A stretch of DNA of 64,000 nucleotides from Dactylonectria macrodidyma (taxonomy: Eukaryota; Ascomycota; Sordariomycetes; Hypocreales; Nectriaceae): positions 434,001-498,000 of the forward strand of contig JAGMUV010000034.1 in assembly GCA_020744425.1 (NCBI GenBank). The letters are read 5' to 3'. The notes beneath the pieces were generated by a model, which saw only the letters and a list, made by a program, of their open reading frames with translations, ran no database searches and was not told the DNA's origin. This document shows, piece by piece, positions 21,382-31,951 of this stretch. The translations under genes were made by a program, and so were the position numbers. Within the stretch, counting starts at the first letter, position 1, and each line of letters begins with the position of its first letter.

Positions 21382-22641
21382 TTATATTAGATTGCAAACT
21401 TGACAAGCGGGTGACTCCCAAACTCGAGCCCCGTCCCGCGGGCTGCGTACCGCAACGACGCTACTATCATTGTCACCGTCATTGTCACCGTCATTGTCAC
21501 CGTCATTACCATCAGCATCGGCGTCGCCCTCGTTGTCCCGGCCGCGATGGTCACACGGCACCACGCCGATAATATCTCTGCATGTCTCGCCTGCCTTGCC
21601 GTCCATGAACGCTGCAATCACGGCCCGTCGGCACCCCGGTGTCGACATGAACGCCTCCATCTGTGCCCGGTTGACCTAGTCTACGAAGCTGCTGTGCTGG
21701 TCTGCCCACGGCCGCCGCCCATCGTGCACGATGACGGACTGGACCACCTCGCCTGCTCGACGCCCGCCTCCCCCGGTCTGCTGCACCAAGTCCATGAGCC
21801 CGTACGGCTGCTCCATGTGCACCACTGCCACGATCTCGGCAATGTCCCGTCGTCGCCACGATCCACCGGTGGCTGTGCCCCTGACCCTCGCCCAACGCTG
21901 TCCGCACCCGCCGCCGGTCCTCCTCGCTCATGCCGCTGTGGTGGAAGTCGCACCCGATCTCGTCAGCCATCGCTTCGCACTGCTTCTGGGACCTGCAGTA
22001 CACCACTCCCTTCTGATGGCCCGTCATCCCGGACCCGAGCCGCCGCACCATCTCGACCGTGTGCTCCTCGACCACCCCACGCCTCGGCGCCACCTGATCG
22101 ATCCGGTACTGGCAGTTCGCCTTGGTCGTTCGGCCCTGTATCATCCGCGTTGTCGCCCCCGGCACGAGCATCTCCTCCCGGAACCAGTCCTCGAGCATGG
22201 ACGGCAGCGTCGCCGTCAGCAGCACCAACGGGCACCCGTATCGACGCAAGCTCCGCAGCTCTGCCAGCTTTGCCCGGTAGATGGTGTGGCACCCGTCAAT
22301 GAAGATCCGCTGTAGCAAGCCTGCAGCCAGCAGCCCGTCCACGTATGCCGTAAACTCCGGGCTCTGGACCACGTCGACGCTGACGACCACGAGCCGTGCA
22401 GCCCGCGGCAAGCTCTCGCGCCCTGCGCTGATGGACGTCTTGAACTCGACGCAGTCAACTCCCACCTCTCTTGCTCGCGTCTCAAGTCCTCGATGAGCGC
22501 GACGAACGGCACTACAACGATGCTCGTGCCCGTATTCTTCATAATGCCCGGTAGCATGAACAGTATGCTCTTTCCAGCCCCGGTCGGCAGCACGCTGATG
22601 ACGTTCCGCCCTGCTTTGGCATCCAATATCGCATGCTCAAG
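21382..22641 (-). pseudogene. RecQ-like DEAD/H helicase, decayed
   Basis: Reading downward, helicase motifs appear in order but in different frames. Motif I is [17 protein letters not shown], then [16 protein letters not shown]. After a frameshift near 22,465 come [13 protein letters not shown], motif II as FIDGCHTIY (DGCH in place of DExH), LLTATLPS (motif III), VVYCRSQKQCEAMADEIGC and FHHSGMSEEDRRRV. A second frameshift or deletion after IVATTG loses motif V, and HMEQPYGLMDLVQQTGGGGR (motif VI) continues with an in-frame TAG near 21,678. The tail is an acidic (DNDG)n repeat encoded by 12-bp repeats at 21,470-21,510. The frame starts only 21 bp from the Gcn5 stop. Telomere- and repeat-linked RecQ-like helicases are frequent in fungi. 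Confidence 0.75.
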
Positions 22642-22662
22642 CTACTAAGTCATGGCATCATA

Positions 22663-23878
22663 CTACTCCAAATGTGACCATTCCGGGATCGTGCGTACCT
22701 GCTCCCACATGTACTTCTCTAACTTGTTGGCACACTTCACGTACAGCGAATTCTCGCCATTGAATTGCCGACAGTTGTCGAAGATGAGCTGGGCGTCTGT
22801 AATGAAATCCTCAGGTGTCATGTACTGCCCCGCTTCCAGCCGGGCCTCCATAGTACTCAGGTCCATTGGTTCCTTAATGACTTCATAATAGTCGTTGACG
22901 TCGTCCTTGCTGACAGGCTGCCAGAATGGCCACGATGATTGATGGCTCTGGAGGTCATTTAGGAGATGTAGAAGCTGCTTGTAGTTCGGACCGTGACGCG
23001 ATTGTCTGGCCAGCTCGTCCATAAGAGGTGACCAACCCGACGCCCGGATTGCGTCGATGGATAGGGGGTCAATGGGAACAACGCCGTTCTCCCACTGTTT
23101 CGGAGGTTGATGGACCATGTGGCTCTTACTAAGAGCCCGTATCTTGGCATGGACGCATTCCTTCTGCTTGAGGAGCATGCGGCCTAGCTCTAGGTAGCAA
23201 ATCCTTGGGAGCATAGAGCACTGCATAAGAGTTCCACCCTCATAGTCCTTTATACACCCCTTCCAAATCGAGTCATCCAACGTAATCTCCTTTGTAAAAC
23301 CCTGTTTCTTGAAGTAGCCGATGGCCAAGTTGTCCGCGTAGGTCAGGAAATGCATCATGTTAGACGATGCCTTGATGTAGTCCTTCAGATGCGACATGAG
23401 GTGTGTCCCGTACCCCTTGACCTGCTCATCTGACAAGACGGCGCAGAAGACAATCTCGGCGAACTTGCGGTGCTTGAACGGCCGGTATGTGATGCCTCCC
23501 ACTACTGCCAGCGGCTTCTTCACAATGGCGATGGACATGTGAGCTCTATCGTAGACGAGACGCGCGATGTAGCTCTTGGGCATCTCCGGCAGCTGCTTTT
23601 GGAAGACGCATTTCAACCCGCTCAGGATGATGAGACTCTCCCGCTCACCGTCATTGTTGACGACACGAAATTCTATCTCGCCTTTGCGTTCCTCAATAAC
23701 TGCGGGCTACATGGCACGTTAGTCACATACACAGGCAGGGTACAGCGTTTCAGGACGGCAACACCTTCTCGGGAAGTGGAATGGGCCTTATCACCTGTCC
23801 CTCCTCTGCCGGGAGCGATGATGCCAAGTCAATGCGCTTGTCGCAGCTCGTGGCAGTCGGCGAGGAAGTATCCTCCAT
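22663..23878 (-). CDS. Gcn5-type histone acetyltransferase with bromodomain
   Basis: Two exons, 23878-23765 and 23706-22663, encode 385 aa, close to the usual fungal Gcn5 length. The intron is GTGTTG...CATGTAG with a CTAAC branch site. The GNAT domain has [36 protein letters not shown] with the catalytic Glu, and the acetyl-CoA loop [10 protein letters not shown]. The C-terminal bromodomain contains [20 protein letters not shown] and CRQFN with the acetyl-lysine-binding Asn, ending WSHLE. Gcn5 acetylates histone H3 tails in SAGA/ADA. Several normally conserved positions differ ([11 protein letters not shown] where [11 protein letters not shown] is usual, LDDSIW for LDKSIW), and the gene sits beside a dead helicase and transposons, so it may be a second copy. 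The frame is intact. Confidence 0.9.
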
Positions 23879-25125
23879 CGCGTTACGTTTCGAGCTTTAA
23901 CCAATGCCAAAAAGTATCAGCAAAAGATCTACCAAGCGAGAAGGCAGGTTGTAGAATAACCTCGATAGGCTGGGTTACGTGTACGACAGTTGACCGCGCT
24001 GAATCACTGAGCTCGCCTCGTTGGAGTGTATCCGGGACTAAAAACTACAGATTACTTTCAGCTAAGGTTATCCTTCACAAGGGTACCTTACAGTAGTAGT
24101 ATTAGCTTACTGAGGTAATATCCCGCGGACGTCGCATTCTATTGATTCTCACCGCCTTATTGTTGTTGCCTACAGTGTTGAGATCCGTTGTTTGACGGAT
24201 CAATGGCTATTCCGATCTGGTGGCAGGGATGTGGATGTCTTCTTGTCAACTGGCAGCAGCCAAGGCGGATAAAACCGGCAGGATGCGGTGTTTTCTCAGC
24301 CAACGTTGCCGGAAATGCATTGACCCATTGCTGCCTGATGCCCAAACCTGCAGCAACACCGAAACAGTCATGCACGTTGCCTCGGTCGAGCTGAGGTGGC
24401 TTACCGGGGGGTTGCGAGGGTGGATCCGGGAGGGGAGATCATTCCGTCGTTATTGCAGCCTGATAGCTCTTGGTGTTGTGGATTGTGGATCGATCTCTGG
24501 GGTAAGGAGGAATGAGGCCAGAGCGCAAGTGGGGCTCAGATCACAACAGCCCATCCGCGTTTACTCCATAAAACCAAAAAATATGGAGAACAGCGGTACT
24601 GGTAAACTCTAAGGCAATTGCTAGGGGCCTCTTTACCTCAGGCACTCAGGGCCCACTGGGCGCGCTTACTAGCGCGACGTCCACGCGTCTGTTCGCTTAG
24701 TGAGTGGGTCTGAGTGCCTGAGGTAATAACTTGATCAATACAAACAATCGCATGACTAAAAACCGCGACTCATTTTCAGTTCTCTCTTATTATCCACGCC
24801 GGTCTATCTCTCCACCCAAGATCCCCGTCAGCCCTGTCAACCTTTTCAACTTTCTTGACTCGGCAACAACTGGCCGGGAGCAGGGGGGATCAGGAAGCTT
24901 GGAAACCGACTGCGGCGTTTAGCGATGGGACTTACCTGTTGTAGGGTGTCCTCGCTAATATCTTGACTACTCTTGGTTGAACAGCACCCTTTCTTTGCCT
25001 CGCCCATTCCGCCGCGCGTATCGACCCTTACCGGGGTCTCGAGGCTCACCTCTTGATATTGCCTATTGCCATTGCCAAAGACGGATAACCCTTGGGCGCG
25101 TGGCTTCGCACCGCCATTAGACACG
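23879..25125. other. 1.2-kb spacer upstream of Gcn5 and the chromodomain gene
   Basis: It must hold the promoters of the divergent Gcn5 and chromodomain genes. No further gene is supported; a 130-aa plus-strand frame at 24220-24612 has no recognisable features. An 88-bp foldback element lies at 24636-24723. Confidence 0.4.
24636..24723. mobile_element. 88-bp foldback element with TA target duplication
   Basis: The arms CCTCAGGCACTCAG are perfect inverted repeats (24636-24649 and 24710-24723), extending imperfectly through CCCACT. Both ends are flanked by TA (24634-24635 and 24724-24725), as expected for a Tc1/mariner/pogo-mobilised MITE. The interior contains a further palindrome (GCGCGCTTACTAGCGCG). 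No coding capacity. Confidence 0.6.
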
Positions 25126-28100
25126 ATGAGCCATTCATCTTCTATGTCCATGGATGTGGATGAAGAGCTTGAGACTGATTCCATCACTTCAACGATTGAG
25201 GAGGAGCCTGATTCCGACCAGGAATGGCTTGTCAACGACATTCTTGCAGAAGGGGTAGATGCAACCGGAACGACCAAATATCTCATCGATTGGCAAGGCT
25301 ACCCTCTGTACGACGCTTCCTGGGAGCCAAAGGAGAACCTCGGCGACACCATGTTAGCTGATTGGGAAGAGAGCAAGAAGAATGAGGGCCATCGGAATAA
25401 GTCAAATGATAGTATTAACGCTTGGTACAACGCAGTCATTGCTAGGCTGCACGGCAAGATCGCTCGCCACAATGAACGCAATCTCAAGCGGGCAGAGCGA
25501 GGCCTCGAGGTGTCCTTATATGAGAAGTCTCTAGAAGATTACCTAGAAGATCTCGAAAAGCACCCCAAGGCCCAAGGCATTGAGGAAGAAAGTATCAACG
25601 CCTCACGAAGCAACAATACTCAACCACCTAACCAGCGTGGGCCTTCGCAGAACGTTCCCCGGCGTCAACATGAAACCTCTGAAGATCAAATGCCCAAAGA
25701 ACCCCGACCCAATCCGCCCGCGCATGGGGTTTCTGGCCCGGAAGTTACCAAGCGCCGCTCTAGCAGTGCTGCAGGTGTCCGTGAAGCACTGCCCAAGCCG
25801 GCGTCAAAAACAACACTTATGTCCAAACTAGGCCCTCGCAAGCAAAAGGAACCTTCAAAGGAGCATAATTCGGGACCAAACTCTCTCCCGCTCGTTTCTC
25901 GCGGGGCACCAAAAAGCAGCAGCAATGTTTTCGTTGGTGGCACAACGAGAAAGGCAAGACCTCTTCTATTAGATGTTGCCTCTGATCCGACCAAGGCGCC
26001 TCAGATCTTAAAGCATCACCTTCAAAGACATATTGAGAAAGGACTCCGCGACAAGGAAGGAATCACCGAACCCCCAAAGCTACCATCTCTCGTCTTCAAT
26101 CTCGATCCAGCAGAGAGGAATCGAGTCGCTCAGAACGTCAAATCTGGACGTGATCTTGTCGCAAGCATCACTCGGGAAGAAAAGCAGACTGGGGATACTC
26201 TACACCAACCTAAATCCAAGGATCACACACCGGATGAGCCAAGGAAGGGTTCTTTAACCGTCGGCAAGAAAAAGAAGAAGTCGGTACGTTGGGAAGACGG
26301 TCCAGAGGTCCCACCACAGATGGACCCAGGCTCTGAATCGAGTCTTTTTATCGAACCTTTGACGGCGTCTCCTGAACAAGAAACTGTTCAACCAAAGCAA
26401 GAAGATGGCGAGGGGCCTATAGCGATCTTGAACCTGCCTCCCCGATCGTCTCTGATGACCAAATTACCGCCTGTCCAAGACGGCCTTTGCTCCAGAATTC
26501 ATACTATTACCAGAGACGCGAGGTTCGGTCCTAAAGCTACAGGTTCCATTTCGCTCACCTTCGAAGGACAGTCGAGAGAAAGCATGCACCCGTGGCTATC
26601 TATACTCGCAGGCACTGAACCGTTAGTCTTTACACATACCTGCATAGCACAAGACTTTTGGAGCCAGACTTCGTCAAAACCCCTTTTTAGGGGCATCGTG
26701 ACTAGTTGTGGCGACCTTGCTAGCCTCACATCGACCTCTGAACGGCTGAAGTTAGGATCGTTCGGTGTTCTTTGTCACCTAGGAGAGCTTTGCATCCTAC
26801 TGCATCCATCACCATGTGAGACATGGCAATTTCCAACCCAATCAGTGTTAAATCAACCTGTGCCAACCCAATCTCATGATAAAACTCTACTGAAGTTCAT
26901 CATTTTTGAGGCCACCGGGTTCTTGGAAGCTTCTTCCCTTGCCCCTATTCCATTGCCACTGGATCATGGCAATGAAGATCTGCCTCCAGGTATGCCGCTC
27001 GCCCTCTTTCAACGTGTTTTTGGGATTGATTATACCCAACTTCTGCCCAAAAGAGTGCAAAACACCACCAGACACCCCTTCTTCCTCGCATTTCCACGAT
27101 CCGCCACTGCCGATACCATGCTCCTGGCCCGGTGGCTTCGAATCTGCAACGCCGATTGCCAAATCCACACCAGCCATTTTCCCGGTCACTGGCAATACTT
27201 TATGACCCTCGAGGCAGGGATTGTCATCATAGACGAAGACGCAGCTCGTTCCATCCGAAAGTTTCCTCGCATTAACGAGATCCTCGGTTGTAAGCCAGAT
27301 AGGTTCGCATTCTGGGTGTTCACAAAGTCTTTGAGAACTCCAACACTCGTACCTCACGAGTCAAACTCATTTGCTGAGCTAGGCGCTATCCGTCTCCAAC
27401 CAGCCTTGGAATTTGGAACAGCTATCTTAGTGTCGCCTAGCTTCCTCGTTTCTCAGCCACGACAAGCTTTAGTGCTCTTCAGATGGCTCTGGAATCTCAA
27501 TATGAAAGGCAACGCTGACCGGTACAGGCGAGCTCGACTTGTGGTGTGTGCTAAGTTCGACGAGTGGTTGTATGAGCTGGCCGTCGATAGTGCCAAGGGG
27601 AGACCGTCAAACCCCTCATCTGAAGGTGATATACACATAGGAGGGGCAGCTCAGCACCCCCAGGAAATTGATGCTATGTTCCAGACATGGGGATTCGTGG
27701 GGAAACTGATCAATGAGCCCATGGAGCCAAGCCCATTGATTTTTGCCCCCGAATCTATTGATGGCAATGATGAGCAAAGCTTGGTTAACTGGTTTGGCTG
27801 GTGGTCTTCAATGAACATGGATCAGTTCCGGAAGTTTACTGTCCTTGGCAGTGAAGAAGAATCAGCGAGGCTTTCTCGGCGTATTTTGCGCCCCAGGTTT
27901 CTGCCATCAACAACGAACAATCCGGATGAGATGCATTCAAACCATGATCGAGGAGGCGTCCACGGGAAGACTACGCAACTTGTTCTCGACCAATCACGCA
28001 TGACGCTTAAATCCCAGTCAAGAGCAATCATAAATGCCCTCGAGTCAATGATTAGCAATGCTAAATTTTGCGAACTCGAAATCTTCAAGTTCCCGGTCTC

Positions 28101-29013
28101 TTATTGGGACAGTAACATGGCCTTTCATTTTGGAGATTACCAGTCTCTATTCGCGACTTACTTGAAATGCTTCAAGTGGCTCAACCCTTTCGAGAAACTC
28201 ACCTTCGCAAAGCGCAATACCATGACTGCATTGTTCTACACGATTGAAGGGCCGTGGGATATCAAGCTCTATCCCCCTGGCGAAATGCCCACTCGCCGCC
28301 CTTGGATTGTCATGCACCGACCAAAGAATCTCTATTCGAAGCCTTGGATTGCGTCTGAGTTGTTAATATGGGATCCAACGCCTAACCAAAAGTTCAACGA
28401 TGGCGACGTGTACGAGGACGATCTCATCGAGGCGCAACGCGAAATGATTCGCTTCTTCCACCATCAGAATGCCACCAAAAACCCGAACCAACCGTTGGAG
28501 ACTGTCTGGATTGCGGGGTTCGACGGCTCGTCAATTGATCCAAACGCCGACCCGCTTGAAGAAACACTATTCACTTTACAGAAGTTTGTTGATGACTCCA
28601 GGATATGGCTGCCTGCTCCGGAAACTGCTCTGCTCCAGAGAGGCTGGAAAAAACTCAAACCAGGTAGTGCGCCTGCAGCACCAAGCCCCCCGCCACCGTC
28701 AGTCGATCCAATGGACATTGATGAGCCTGACGATGCGGGGCATGATCATGGACAGATGGTGACCATCTTCCATCCACCCCGCGCCAACATGAGGCTAGGG
28801 TCGACGAAATGCTTCAATCGACTGTATCAGTGCACAATCGATTCTTACCAGAAAGTGCGAGCTGATGTCGAGCATCGTATGGAGTACACTTTCCGGCCGA
28901 CGCAAGTTTGGTATCAAGACCAGGTGATGGAGGGCCGAGGCTTTGAACACATTTCGGTTTTGCCATGGCATGTCACTTTCAAGCGCTTCTTCATGCCACT
29001 TGATCTAGAATGA
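25126..29013 (+). CDS. Large chromodomain protein (1295 aa)
   Basis: A single open frame of 1295 aa from ATG 25126; an extension to 25066 lacks ATG. An acidic N-terminus (MSMDVDEELETDS) leads into a chromodomain at about residues 25-75: EWLVNDILAEGVDATGTTKY, LIDWQGYPLYDASWEPKEN. This keeps W and Y of the aromatic cage and the SWEP signature. Residues 130-450 are charged and disordered with basic patches (GKKKKKSVRWEDG). The C-terminal 800 residues are globular in composition but match no domain I can name; DPMDIDEPDD near residue 1205 is a second acidic patch. It probably reads methylated histones in the nucleus. Its neighbourhood (Gcn5 3 kb upstream, HP1-like gene 17 kb away) suits a chromatin role. 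Confidence 0.75.
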   Translation: MSHSSSMSMDVDEELETDSITSTIEEEPDSDQEWLVNDILAEGVDATGTTKYLIDWQGYPLYDASWEPKENLGDTMLADWEESKKNEGHRNKSNDSINAWYNAVIARLHGKIARHNERNLKRAERGLEVSLYEKSLEDYLEDLEKHPKAQGIEEESINASRSNNTQPPNQRGPSQNVPRRQHETSEDQMPKEPRPNPPAHGVSGPEVTKRRSSSAAGVREALPKPASKTTLMSKLGPRKQKEPSKEHNSGPNSLPLVSRGAPKSSSNVFVGGTTRKARPLLLDVASDPTKAPQILKHHLQRHIEKGLRDKEGITEPPKLPSLVFNLDPAERNRVAQNVKSGRDLVASITREEKQTGDTLHQPKSKDHTPDEPRKGSLTVGKKKKKSVRWEDGPEVPPQMDPGSESSLFIEPLTASPEQETVQPKQEDGEGPIAILNLPPRSSLMTKLPPVQDGLCSRIHTITRDARFGPKATGSISLTFEGQSRESMHPWLSILAGTEPLVFTHTCIAQDFWSQTSSKPLFRGIVTSCGDLASLTSTSERLKLGSFGVLCHLGELCILLHPSPCETWQFPTQSVLNQPVPTQSHDKTLLKFIIFEATGFLEASSLAPIPLPLDHGNEDLPPGMPLALFQRVFGIDYTQLLPKRVQNTTRHPFFLAFPRSATADTMLLARWLRICNADCQIHTSHFPGHWQYFMTLEAGIVIIDEDAARSIRKFPRINEILGCKPDRFAFWVFTKSLRTPTLVPHESNSFAELGAIRLQPALEFGTAILVSPSFLVSQPRQALVLFRWLWNLNMKGNADRYRRARLVVCAKFDEWLYELAVDSAKGRPSNPSSEGDIHIGGAAQHPQEIDAMFQTWGFVGKLINEPMEPSPLIFAPESIDGNDEQSLVNWFGWWSSMNMDQFRKFTVLGSEEESARLSRRILRPRFLPSTTNNPDEMHSNHDRGGVHGKTTQLVLDQSRMTLKSQSRAIINALESMISNAKFCELEIFKFPVSYWDSNMAFHFGDYQSLFATYLKCFKWLNPFEKLTFAKRNTMTALFYTIEGPWDIKLYPPGEMPTRRPWIVMHRPKNLYSKPWIASELLIWDPTPNQKFNDGDVYEDDLIEAQREMIRFFHHQNATKNPNQPLETVWIAGFDGSSIDPNADPLEETLFTLQKFVDDSRIWLPAPETALLQRGWKKLKPGSAPAAPSPPPPSVDPMDIDEPDDAGHDHGQMVTIFHPPRANMRLGSTKCFNRLYQCTIDSYQKVRADVEHRMEYTFRPTQVWYQDQVMEGRGFEHISVLPWHVTFKRFFMPLDLE

Positions 29014-29203
29014 TATGAGGATTGGAAAAAAGTACGTGCGTGTTTGCTAGGTGCCAGTTATTTCTCACACTTGGGAGTGTAGATAAGGGTATATTGTGCA
29101 TAGTACAAGTTGTTCACATAGCTGTATAATTATCTCCCCTGGCCATACGCAGCCAGGGAGCGTGTATGTCTAGCCTCCACGACATTCCCTCTTCCGCTCC
29201 TGT
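29014..29203. other. 3' flank of the chromodomain gene
   Basis: Noncoding stretch with AT-rich segments and no terminator-like structure I can name. The peroxin-like remnant begins at 29204 on the other strand. Confidence 0.4.
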
Positions 29204-29320
29204 TCACCTTGCTTTCGTAGGGAAATTCCGGGTGCTCAGTAGCACACCCTTCACCCGCCTAATGTTATCTCTTACTTTACGGATCTCGTCTTCGGGTTCT
29301 GGTTTGCGAGTTCGGCCATA

Positions 29321-31517
29321 CCATCCACAACCCCTCTTTCGGCACAACCCCTCTTTCGGCAAGCAAAATAAAAAGCCAACACCAAAAATCACCAACTTTA
29401 CGTACATAGAACTAGACCAAATTGATAGAAATGCGTCAAAATCTTCGTTCATAAATAACGAATAGGTTCATCTATTGTACCCTGGGCTTTTTGACAAGCC
29501 GCCCTGATCGCGTGGTGAGTTGGCGGGGTATGGTTTCCTCTCTGACTTCGATGACCGAGCCAGCCTCCGATTCTGACTCCTGCTCGCTTGAACAGACCGA
29601 TTCCAGTCCAACAGCCATATTTTGGGTCTCCTCTTCTATTATAGCTTCTCCACCGGATAGGGTCTCCCCAAGAGTCATAAAACGTTTGTTAGGATTCGGC
29701 ACCGCCTTCCTCTTCTTCCCTCTTTGTAAGCGAGCTAATTCTTCCTCTAGGCTAGCCATCCTCACAGTATGCGCCGCTACCGTCTGCTGTTGAGCCTCAA
29801 AGCCCTTGGCTATCACGTTGTACCGTCTCCGCGTCTTTGGTGTTTTGTTCAGCCCGAGATCACGAATTTGGCGGCTCGTTTGTGGTGTATCGTCCGAGTC
29901 AAAATACGGCGCGGGTTCGGGGGTTGCTCTTGGGTTGCCCTTTGGCCTATCTTGTTGGATTTATGGATGCCTCAGTGCCTTGGTACGTGAGATCGGCCAG
30001 TTCCCAGTAACCCTCCAGCCGGAGAGTATGTTCTTCTTAGTCATTCCAACTTGACGCGCCTTGGCGTAGACCCTGATGAAGTTGACCTTGTCCATTGGAG
30101 TGGAATCAGTCAATGAAGCGAACTTTTCCAACTCTCGTCGATATGCGGCCTTGGAGGCATTGAATACTCCATTGTCAAGTGGTTGGAGTCCATGAGAGCA
30201 GTGTGCTGGCAGATAGCAGCAATAAACGTTGTTCAAAAAGCACGTGGCCATCCATTCATCCTTCCGTCGCTCAGTAGTGAGCTTGAACCGAGGTAAACGA
30301 AGAACATACCGTTGCGTGGCTCCCATGACCATCTAAAATGATCAGTCTCGCGTCAGAGTCGTCGGCTGGCATTGTCTGGGGTAGATAAACTCTTTCAAGC
30401 CATTCAACGCCAATGTGGTCGTCAGTCCATCCGTTAGGCGAAGTTATGTAATACCAGTCTGCTATCTCCTTGAATTCGTCAAGAAACCACTGTTTCTGCA
30501 GTTCTTTCCCCTTGAAGATTATGCCTGGAATCAAAGCGCGGCCGTCAGCAGTGATGGCTTCGATAAATGAAGTCCAATTTCGAGTTTGTGGTCCTTTGAG
30601 AAATGCCTTCCGCTTCGGGTCCGCGCTTCCAACAACCGGGCTATCCAGGCCTAAATAAAGAGAATTAGTCGGTCGAATTTCAAACACTGGCAAGGAATAT
30701 AGGTATATGCTTGCCGAAACCAGTCATAATACCTCCTTCATCAACGTTGACGGTGTTTTCGGGCTTGATCCAGCCGTACTGGCCCTCCCTGATATCAAAG
30801 TACCAATGAACCGCTTTGGGTGTGAAAGAGTCGAACCTCTTGGCTTCTTGACGTCTACCCATCTTGGTCCTTAGATCTGCGCGGCGACTGATAAACTTGA
30901 TCACCCAGTTGCGTCCTAAGTCGGGATGTTCGCCCTGCTGTCTCAACAGGCCCATGACACAGGCGCGAATCTGACTGTGGGACGGAGCGTAGCCCAAGGA
31001 CTCCTGGCGGAGTATCCAGGCAGCCAATCTATCCTCTTGGTTCTTGGACAAGCGTCGATGAGGGTGGATCTGCTCTTTAACGGCCCCGCGGCCGTTAAGT
31101 CTGTCGACTAGAGTGCTTCGAGGCACTCCCCGTCTCTGAGCGGCTTGAGGAGGTGAAACGCCATCATCAGTAACATCCAAGATAGCCTCTGCCATGTTTT
31201 CCTCTGTATATTTCCATCGAGGTCTCGACCTAGGCATTTTCTTGTCGTTGTCGCAGACAAAGGTCAAAAAACACGGAAAAGAGCGGTGAGGAGTTTGATG
31301 GTTAAACCAACACTATTTCCATAGCACAGCATGCATACATCGCGTACCCCGCACAGCCTAAGAGAGCTAAAGTCGTTAACTCCAATCATTTCTATAATCG
31401 ATAGAGGCATTGTCCTCTAAGTAGCTATTTACTTTGGCCAATTCCGGTATAAGTGAAGTTGGTGAGTTTTGGTGAAGCTTTTTTTATTTTGCTTGCCGAA
31501 AGAGGGGTTGTGGATGG
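29321..31517 (-). mobile_element. pogo/Fot1-type DNA transposon with TA target duplication
   Basis: Terminal inverted repeats begin CCATCCACAACCCCTCTTTC and run into GGCAAGCAAAATAAAAA at both ends. TA dinucleotides at 29319-29320 and 31518-31519 are the target duplication. The left arm carries a tandem duplication of ACAACCCCTCTTTCGGC not present in the right arm. Length is 2,197 bp and one transposase gene fills the interior. It is inserted in a peroxin-like gene. Confidence 0.85.
29472..31237 (-). pseudogene. pogo-family transposase with one nonsense codon
   Basis: Exons 31237-30715, 30650-30310 and 30260-29472 join in phase. An N-terminal CENP-B/HTH region (GVSPPQAAQRRGVPRSTLVD, LSKNQEDRLAAWILRQE) precedes the DDD core: ENTVNVDEGG (D1), LIILDGHGSHAT (D2), and YLPAHCSHGLQPLDNGVF (D3 region). 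Intron 1 uses a GC donor (TTCG|GCAAGC...TTTAG); intron 2 is GTATGT...GGAAG. An in-frame TAA at 29963-29961 interrupts RTKALRHP*IQQDRPKGNP; a single C-to-T change in a CCACAA context (Gln codon) explains it and fits CpA-directed RIP. The acidic C-terminal tail continues open to 29472. The upstream 424 residues contain the full catalytic core, so partial function is conceivable. Confidence 0.8.
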
Positions 31518-31870
31518 TACACGTGCCGGTCGACTGACCCGTGTATGTCAAAGAGTCGAGATCGTCGCATAGGACGCCAACCAGCATCTTGATGCCATCC
31601 ATGCTCTCGCTCTCGGATCGGAACTCGTCCTTCAGACCAGACAGCGTCTTTGTAAGCCCAGTCAGCCTGTCCGCCTGAAGCTTGGCAGTCGACTCGGCGT
31701 CCTTCTCCTTCTCGTTGGGTGCTGTCGTTGTTCAGTTGAAGACGGGCGGCGGCGACATCTGAGTGCCCATGCCGCGGTGGAACATATCCGTCGGGTCTTC
31801 GGCGTCGCTCTTGCCGTCGACCGAGGCGGCAACCGCGGTGACCAGCAGTGTGGGCGGCTTCCGGAAGGGG

Positions 31871-31925
31871 TTGGACAGTACTCGAAGCGCATCGACAAGG
31901 CGCTGCCGGGCAAGCACACATTCCT
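31871..31925 (+). mobile_element. Short LINE ORF2 fragment
   Basis: The plus strand encodes SKRIDKALPGKHT, closely matching SKRVDKALPGMHT in the LINE copy at 8490-8530. Only about 55 bp remain, between the peroxin-like remnant and the Tc1 fragment, so it marks an old junction. Confidence 0.5.
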
Positions 31926-31951
31926 GATTCTGGCGATTTACCCACGAGGCC

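Larger units (their letters stand above)
29204..31870 (-). pseudogene. Peroxin-like (Pex14/17-type) gene remnant split by a pogo element
   Basis: Two separated pieces on the minus strand belong together. 31870-31520 encodes AEDPTDMFHRGMGTQM, then an in-frame TGA, then AKLQADRLTGLTKTLSGLKD and SMDGIKMLVGVLCDDLDSLT. 29318-29204 encodes PEDEIRKVRDNIRRVKGVLL followed by STRNFPTKAR and a stop. The helical, coiled-coil-like middle and the terminal VKGVLLSTRNFP recall the Pex14/17 peroxins of filamentous fungi, which dock cargo receptors on peroxisomes. The pogo element lies between the pieces with a TA duplication. The frame across the junction is off by one, so an intron or indel is also lost. The N-terminal part is replaced by LINE and Tc1 debris. 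The family call is tentative. Confidence 0.4.

Noticed and set aside
21547..22315. Long plus-strand frames (250 and 194 aa)
   Set aside because: They lie antisense to the helicase pseudogene, are Arg/Pro/Ser-rich and have no domain; GC-driven shadows.
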